NCBI GenBank assembly: GCA_027347545.1
Contig: DAIEQT010000390.1
Coordinates: 1-10,781, forward strand
DNA: 10,781 nt
Reading direction: 5' to 3'
Source: Ignavibacteria bacterium
GTDB taxonomy: Bacteria; Bacteroidota; Ignavibacteria; Ignavibacteriales; Melioribacteraceae
The stretch's first letter is position 1, and each line of letters opens with the position of its first letter. Made by a program: the position numbers and the translations under genes. Of the stretch, positions 6,958-10,781 are shown in pieces. The notes beneath the pieces are model-generated. The model searched no databases, was not told where the DNA came from, and saw nothing but the letters and a program-made list of their open reading frames with translations.

Positions 6958-7710
6958 ATGAACGAATTAAAAGCATTTAGCAGACTTCTGGCAGATGAAA
7001 GCGGTAAAATAATTAACCAATACTGGCGCAAAGAGTTTACTATTGATGACAAAGCTGATTCAACTCCCGTTACAATTGCCGATAAGAAAGCCGAAGAACT
7101 AATGCGAGAAATGATAATGAAGAATTTTCCCGAGCATGGAATTATCGGCGAAGAATTTGGGGAACATAATATTGGCGCAGAATACAAATGGATTCTCGAT
7201 CCGATAGATGGAACAAAAAGCTTTATACATGGAACGGTTACGTTTGGAACGCTGATTGCGTTAACACAAAACGGCAAACCAATTCTGGGAGTTATCAATC
7301 AACCTGTACTGAATGAATTTTTAATTGGCGATAACGAAACTGCAGAACTAAACGGTTTCAGGGTTCATGTACGTGAATGTAACAATCTAGCAACGGCAAC
7401 GCTTTTAACAACAGATCATCTTCACATCGAGAAATATCAAAACATAAAAAAGTTTGAAGAGCTGATGCACCAAGTAAAAGTTTACCGCCAGTGGGGTGAT
7501 TGCTACGGCTATTATCTTGTTGCTACCGGGTATGCAGATGTAATGATTGACCCAATAATGAGTGTTTGGGATTCAATGGCAGTTATACCGGTAATCCGTG
7601 GAGCCGGCGGAACAATTACCGATTATCAGGGCAACAATGCTGAAACCGGGAACAGCATTATAGCAACCGGTGGAAAGTTACATAACGAAATTCTGAAAAT
7701 TTTGAACTGA
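6958..7710 (+). CDS. hisN: Inositol monophosphatase family protein, probable histidinol-phosphatase
   Basis: The 250-residue protein is a Mg-dependent phosphatase of the IMPase/FBPase superfamily. Motif 1 is GEEFG (64-68, metal-binding Glu65/66). Motif 2 is LDPIDGTKSF with Asp81 and Asp84. The C-terminal motif is VWDSMAV with Asp205. The wording DPIDGTKSFIHG, FGTLIAL, RQWGDCYGY and ATGYADVMIDP resembles the HisN histidinol-phosphatase branch more than inositol phosphatases, so the likely reaction is histidinol phosphate to histidinol in histidine biosynthesis. No other his gene is in the window, so activity on other sugar or inositol phosphates remains possible. I chose the ATG at 6958; an in-frame TTG at 6916 would add 14 unlikely residues and lie upstream of the predicted transcription start. 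It is divergent from sua5 across 75 bp. Confidence 0.88.
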   Translation: MNELKAFSRLLADESGKIINQYWRKEFTIDDKADSTPVTIADKKAEELMREMIMKNFPEHGIIGEEFGEHNIGAEYKWILDPIDGTKSFIHGTVTFGTLIALTQNGKPILGVINQPVLNEFLIGDNETAELNGFRVHVRECNNLATATLLTTDHLHIEKYQNIKKFEELMHQVKVYRQWGDCYGYYLVATGYADVMIDPIMSVWDSMAVIPVIRGAGGTITDYQGNNAETGNSIIATGGKLHNEILKILN

Positions 7711-7805
7711 GAATTCCACGCAAAAAATTAATTTCTTCGTTAGTAACGTTTTCTTCTTTAAACGCGTCTAAAAGCCACAAGGGAAATTTCATTATTAAAT
7801 TTTTT

Positions 7806-7812
7806 GGAAAGG
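7806..7812 (+). promoter_or_regulatory. Ribosome binding site of the DUF5916 gene
   Basis: GGAAAGG lies seven bases before the ATG at 7820 and supports that start, which also places a complete signal peptide at the N terminus. Confidence 0.6.
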
Positions 7813-7819
7813 CTCAAAG

Positions 7820-10060
7820 ATGACGCAAAAAAGTTACTATTCTAAGGCATTATGGGGCGTTTTACTTCTAATCTTTTGTTCGGTCGTTAGTGCGCAGCAG
7901 ACCGTTCCTAATCAGAAACCAACAGTAACAGCAGTTAAAATTAATTCTCCGATTGAGTTAACCGGAAAGTTAGATAATCCCGCTTGGGCTAAAGCAGTGC
8001 CGGTTGAATTGAACTATGAATTTCGTCCTGGCGACAACATACCGGCTCAGCATAAAACCACCGCCCGCGTTCTTTACGATAACGAGTTTATTTACTTCGG
8101 ATTCGATTGCTTAGATAACGATCCAAAGAGCATTCGCGCTAATGTTTCTGATAGAGATAAAATTTATAATGATGATTTTGTAATTGTTGTGTTCGATACT
8201 TACGGAGATTATCAAAAATCTTACGAGTTTGTAGTAAACCCTTTTGGCAATCAAGGAGATTTGCTCGCAACAAGTAACGGTGAAGATGCTTCTATGGATT
8301 ACATTTGGTATTCAGCCGCATCTATAAATGATCATGGCTGGACTGCCGAAATGAAGATTCCATTTAAGAGTTTGTCTTTTACGGAAAAAGAAGAACACAT
8401 TTGGCCGCTTCACTTTTCCAGAACAATTCCTAGAGAAAGCAGATTTCAAACTTCGTGGATGAAGATTGATAGAAATATTCCTTCTTTTATTACTCAGGCA
8501 GGTTTGTTAACCGGATTGAAAGGCATTAAAAGCGGCGGCTCTGTTGAACTTCTTCCTTACGCTATTGGACAAAGTTTTGGACAGCTAACAGATTTTTCTG
8601 ATCCTAAATCTAATTTCAAGTTTGATCCGCTGAAAGGAAGAATTGGCGCCGGAATAAAATACTCGCCGAGTCAAAGCTTTGCATTGGAAGCAGTTGTTAA
8701 TCCGGATTTCAGTCAGATAGAAGCCGATGCTGAGCAAATTGAAATCAACACAACATTCGCGCTGAATTATGATGAGAAACGCCCATTCTTTTTAACCGGA
8801 AATGATTTGCTTCAAACGCCAATGTATTACTCACGCTCAATCAACAATCCTCTTGGAGCCGGAAGAATTTTAGGAAAGAGTGGTAAGCTTTCTTACTTAT
8901 TGCTCTCAGCTTACGATAGAAATACCGTTGTTGAAGTTCCCGGTGAAGAGAGAAGCAATCTTGTTTCTACCAATATGAAATCGCTGGCTACAGTTGGAAG
9001 ATTACGTTACGATTTTGGTGATGAGAGTTATCTCGGTTTGTTAGGATTGAGCCGCAACTTAGAAGACGCGGGCAATTATGTTGTGGGCCTAGATTGGACT
9101 TATAAATTCTGGAGCAACTGGTACTTTAGCGGAGAAGGATTTTACAGCAAGACAAAAGAATTGAACAATACAGCAATGTTTGGCAACACAAGAAAACTCG
9201 GAAGCACAAATCACACTGCCGCGTTTGATGGCGAAAGTTATTCGGGCGACGGCATTCATCTTTTACTTTCTTATAACAGTCGCAATTATTCGTTTGCAAC
9301 TGTGTTTAATAACTTTTCGCCAACTTATCAAACTTACAATGGCTTGTTTGGTCATGTAAATTACCGCCAGCTTTATATGGAACATGAATTTGAGTTTTAT
9401 CCTACGGATTCATTTATTGATAACTGGGGTATTTCATTGCGGAGCGGTCTTCAGTTTAATTTTAGCGGAGTTAAAAGAGAACAATTCTTAATGCCGCAAA
9501 TTTATTTTACTCTAAAAGGACAGACAAATATTTCGGTCAATTACTTATTGTTAAATGATGAGCGCTTTGGCGGTATCTGGTTTGATAAAATCAATAGAGT
9601 AGTTTTCAATATTAATACACGTCCGCTAAAAGAACTTTCGTTTTACGCAAACGGGCAGGTGGGCAAATTCATTTTTAGATCATCCAGCCCGGAAATAGGC
9701 GAAGGACATAATTTCTATGCCGGCGTTACATTAAAGCCGACTTCACAGCTAAATCTTTCGTTTGATTATTCCCGCGCCAGATTATCAAGTGTGGCTACGG
9801 GAAATCTATTTTACGACGGCAACATTTATCGCATTGTCGGTATTTACCAATTCAATTCGGAAATGTTTGTTAGAATAATAACACAGTACAATACTTTTGA
9901 TAAATCGTTCAATCTTTATCCGCTGTTCAGTTATAAGCTGAATGCATTTACTACTTTCTACGCCGGCGCAACATCCAACTATGCTCATTACGATGAAATT
10001 GGTTTGAAAAATACAGCACAGCAATACTTTGTAAAGATTCAGTATTTATTAGGTGTGTAA
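7820..10060 (+). CDS. Exported CBM9-like / DUF5916 outer-membrane protein
   Basis: The 746-residue protein starts with a signal peptide: Lys4 and Lys9, a hydrophobic core WGVLLLIFCSVV and probable cleavage after Ala25. Residues about 40-215 form a CBM9-like beta-sandwich (GKLDNPAWAKA, YDNEFIYFGFDC, DDFVIVVFDTYGD, YEFVVNPFGNQGD, GWTAEMKIPFKSL). The remainder, from about 240, matches the DUF5916 region and is rich in alternating aromatic strands (LSYLLLSAYDRN, WYFSGEGFYSKT, YFVKIQYLLGV at the C terminus), as expected of an outer-membrane beta-barrel. Such proteins are common in Bacteroidota; a role in binding or passing a ligand at the surface is plausible but unproven, and no SusC/D or glycosidase gene is adjacent. 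It follows the HisN gene by 109 bp without a visible terminator, so co-transcription cannot be excluded. A terminator-like hairpin follows its stop. Confidence 0.88.
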   Translation: MTQKSYYSKALWGVLLLIFCSVVSAQQTVPNQKPTVTAVKINSPIELTGKLDNPAWAKAVPVELNYEFRPGDNIPAQHKTTARVLYDNEFIYFGFDCLDNDPKSIRANVSDRDKIYNDDFVIVVFDTYGDYQKSYEFVVNPFGNQGDLLATSNGEDASMDYIWYSAASINDHGWTAEMKIPFKSLSFTEKEEHIWPLHFSRTIPRESRFQTSWMKIDRNIPSFITQAGLLTGLKGIKSGGSVELLPYAIGQSFGQLTDFSDPKSNFKFDPLKGRIGAGIKYSPSQSFALEAVVNPDFSQIEADAEQIEINTTFALNYDEKRPFFLTGNDLLQTPMYYSRSINNPLGAGRILGKSGKLSYLLLSAYDRNTVVEVPGEERSNLVSTNMKSLATVGRLRYDFGDESYLGLLGLSRNLEDAGNYVVGLDWTYKFWSNWYFSGEGFYSKTKELNNTAMFGNTRKLGSTNHTAAFDGESYSGDGIHLLLSYNSRNYSFATVFNNFSPTYQTYNGLFGHVNYRQLYMEHEFEFYPTDSFIDNWGISLRSGLQFNFSGVKREQFLMPQIYFTLKGQTNISVNYLLLNDERFGGIWFDKINRVVFNINTRPLKELSFYANGQVGKFIFRSSSPEIGEGHNFYAGVTLKPTSQLNLSFDYSRARLSSVATGNLFYDGNIYRIVGIYQFNSEMFVRIITQYNTFDKSFNLYPLFSYKLNAFTTFYAGATSNYAHYDEIGLKNTAQQYFVKIQYLLGV

Positions 10061-10071
10061 TCTTTTTGTAG

Positions 10072-10096
10072 GGAACAGCCTCAGGCTGTTCCTTTT
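10072..10096 (+). terminator. Terminator-like hairpin after the DUF5916 gene
   Basis: Perfect 9-bp arms GGAACAGCC (10072-10080) and GGCTGTTCC (10084-10092) enclose the loop TCA and are followed by TTTT. It starts 11 bases after the stop codon. The T-tract is short, and the sequence also belongs to a cluster of palindromes, so it may be a dispersed repeat that also serves as terminator. Confidence 0.6.
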
Positions 10097-10100
10097 GTAA

Positions 10101-10117
10101 ACGGATCGGCGAGCCGT
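10101..10117. repeat. Imperfect palindrome in the 10072-10159 cluster
   Basis: ACGG-A-TCG-G-CGA-G-CCGT is symmetrical except for one A/G mismatch pair. It begins four bases after the T-tract of the preceding hairpin and is more GC-rich than the flanking genes. Confidence 0.5.
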
Positions 10118-10140
10118 CTCAAAAACATGTTATAAAAGCA

Positions 10141-10159
10141 GACGTTCCACCGGAACGTC
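10141..10159. repeat. Palindrome GACGTTCC/GGAACGTC
   Basis: Perfect 8-bp arms GACGTTCC and GGAACGTC flank ACC. No T-tract follows directly. It resembles the GACGTTCC-type palindromes scattered through intergenic DNA in this group of bacteria and is the third of three in about 90 bp. The following 115 bases up to 10274 hold only a weak CCCAAG (10232-10237) / CTTGGG (10262-10267) pairing. Confidence 0.6.
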
Positions 10160-10274
10160 ACTACATTAACTTTTTTATACCCGAGTCAGATTGCTGATAG
10201 CTGAAAAAGTTTTCCTCCTTGCTTCTCTATTCCCAAGCCGATAGTTTGCTTGTAAGTTTTTCTTGGGTGTATAA

Positions 10275-10697
10275 ATGAACGACTTAGTTCTCAAAGACAA
10301 AGAAATCTATCCAATTGAAGAAGTAATTTTCTCACACATCGGCAAAACAAAAACACACTGGGAATCATTATTCAAACACATTCACGCCAATCATCCAGAT
10401 TTTAATGAAGAATGGCGCTACTACAACGATGGCATAAGCTGGCTGATGAAAGTAACTCACAAAAAGAAAACTATTTTCTGGCTCGGCGTAATTCCCAAAA
10501 CATTTAGAATTACTTTTTACTTTGGTGATAAAGCCGAACCGGTAATTTTATCTTCCGGTCTGCCGGAAGAAATTAAAACCAATTTTATGGAAGGTGAACG
10601 TTACGGTAAAATACGGGGCATTACTTTGCTGATGAACAACAAAAAGAATGTAGAAGCGGCAAAGCAGTTGATTGAGATAAAATTAAAAACCAAATGA
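10275..10697 (+). CDS. DUF3788 family protein
   Basis: The 140-residue protein matches the DUF3788 pattern: LKDKEIYPIEEVI at the N terminus, HIGKTKTHWESLFKHI, EEWRYYNDGISWLMKV with conserved Trp residues, KKTIFWLGVIPKTFRITFYFGDKA in the middle, and a C-terminal KIRGITLLM and helix. Length fits the family. The function of the family is unknown; it has no signal peptide or membrane segment and should be cytoplasmic. The ATG has no clear ribosome binding site, which is common in Bacteroidota. It is separated from the upstream gene by a terminator-like hairpin and repeats, so it is probably transcribed on its own. Confidence 0.85.
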   Translation: MNDLVLKDKEIYPIEEVIFSHIGKTKTHWESLFKHIHANHPDFNEEWRYYNDGISWLMKVTHKKKTIFWLGVIPKTFRITFYFGDKAEPVILSSGLPEEIKTNFMEGERYGKIRGITLLMNNKKNVEAAKQLIEIKLKTK

Positions 10698-10758
10698 AAA
10701 ATTTTTGAGTTATTTGAGGTTGAGTTAGCAACAAATATCCTATTCCTATGAAGCGATC

Positions 10759-10781
10759 AAGATTAAGAACAAGATTAAGAT
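10759..10781 (+). repeat. AAGATTAAGA direct repeat at the right edge
   Basis: AAGATTAAGA occurs at 10759-10768 and again at 10771-10780, a 12-base step, preceded by the related AAGCGATC. The array may continue past the window. The ATG at 10748 opens a frame of simple Arg/Leu/Thr codons that is best explained by the repeat. Confidence 0.5.

Noticed and set aside
10748..10781. Start of a new gene at ATG 10748
   Set aside because: The codons come from the AAGATTAAGA repeat and there is no ribosome binding site; too short to judge.

Overview
The window reads as an ordinary chromosomal segment of an AT-rich Bacteroidota-type bacterium, most likely an Ignavibacteria relative. This placement is inference. 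It rests on an exported tricorn-like protease, a DUF5916 outer-membrane protein, a DUF3788 protein, a TAnnTTTG-type promoter, and palindromic intergenic repeats of a kind common in that group. No phage, plasmid, CRISPR, rRNA or tRNA signature was seen. No defence or biosynthetic system that I would call new was found.

Left part (1-1073, minus strand): a small Cys-rich, probably zinc-binding protein (846-1073) is followed after 44 bp by an M24-family metallopeptidase (Xaa-Pro aminopeptidase type), which runs off the left edge. Across a 100-bp divergent spacer, a plus-strand cluster begins. It holds an exported tricorn protease homologue (1174-4269), a DinB-superfamily protein overlapping it by 4 bp (4266-4754), and a class I glutamine-amidotransferase-like protein with a TTG start (4810-5631). 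A hairpin repeat separates the last two.

Middle part: the gap 5632-5919 is filled by a roughly 227-bp element of nested inverted repeats. It lies between the convergent ends of the amidotransferase gene and the Sua5-type threonylcarbamoyl-AMP synthase gene (5920-6882, minus). The synthase gene is divergent from a HisN-like inositol-monophosphatase-family phosphatase (6958-7710, plus). A Bacteroidota-type promoter can be read just upstream of the phosphatase.

Right part: an exported CBM9-like/DUF5916 outer-membrane beta-barrel protein (7820-10060) is followed by a terminator-like hairpin and two further palindromes (10072-10159). Then come a DUF3788 protein (10275-10697) and a short AAGATTAAGA direct repeat at the right edge.

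Functionally the window mixes peptide breakdown (tricorn and M24 peptidases on either side of one divergent spacer), tRNA t6A modification (Sua5), probable histidine biosynthesis (HisN) and envelope proteins. The least explained parts are the intergenic palindrome clusters, the small Cys-rich protein and the atypical amidotransferase-like protein.
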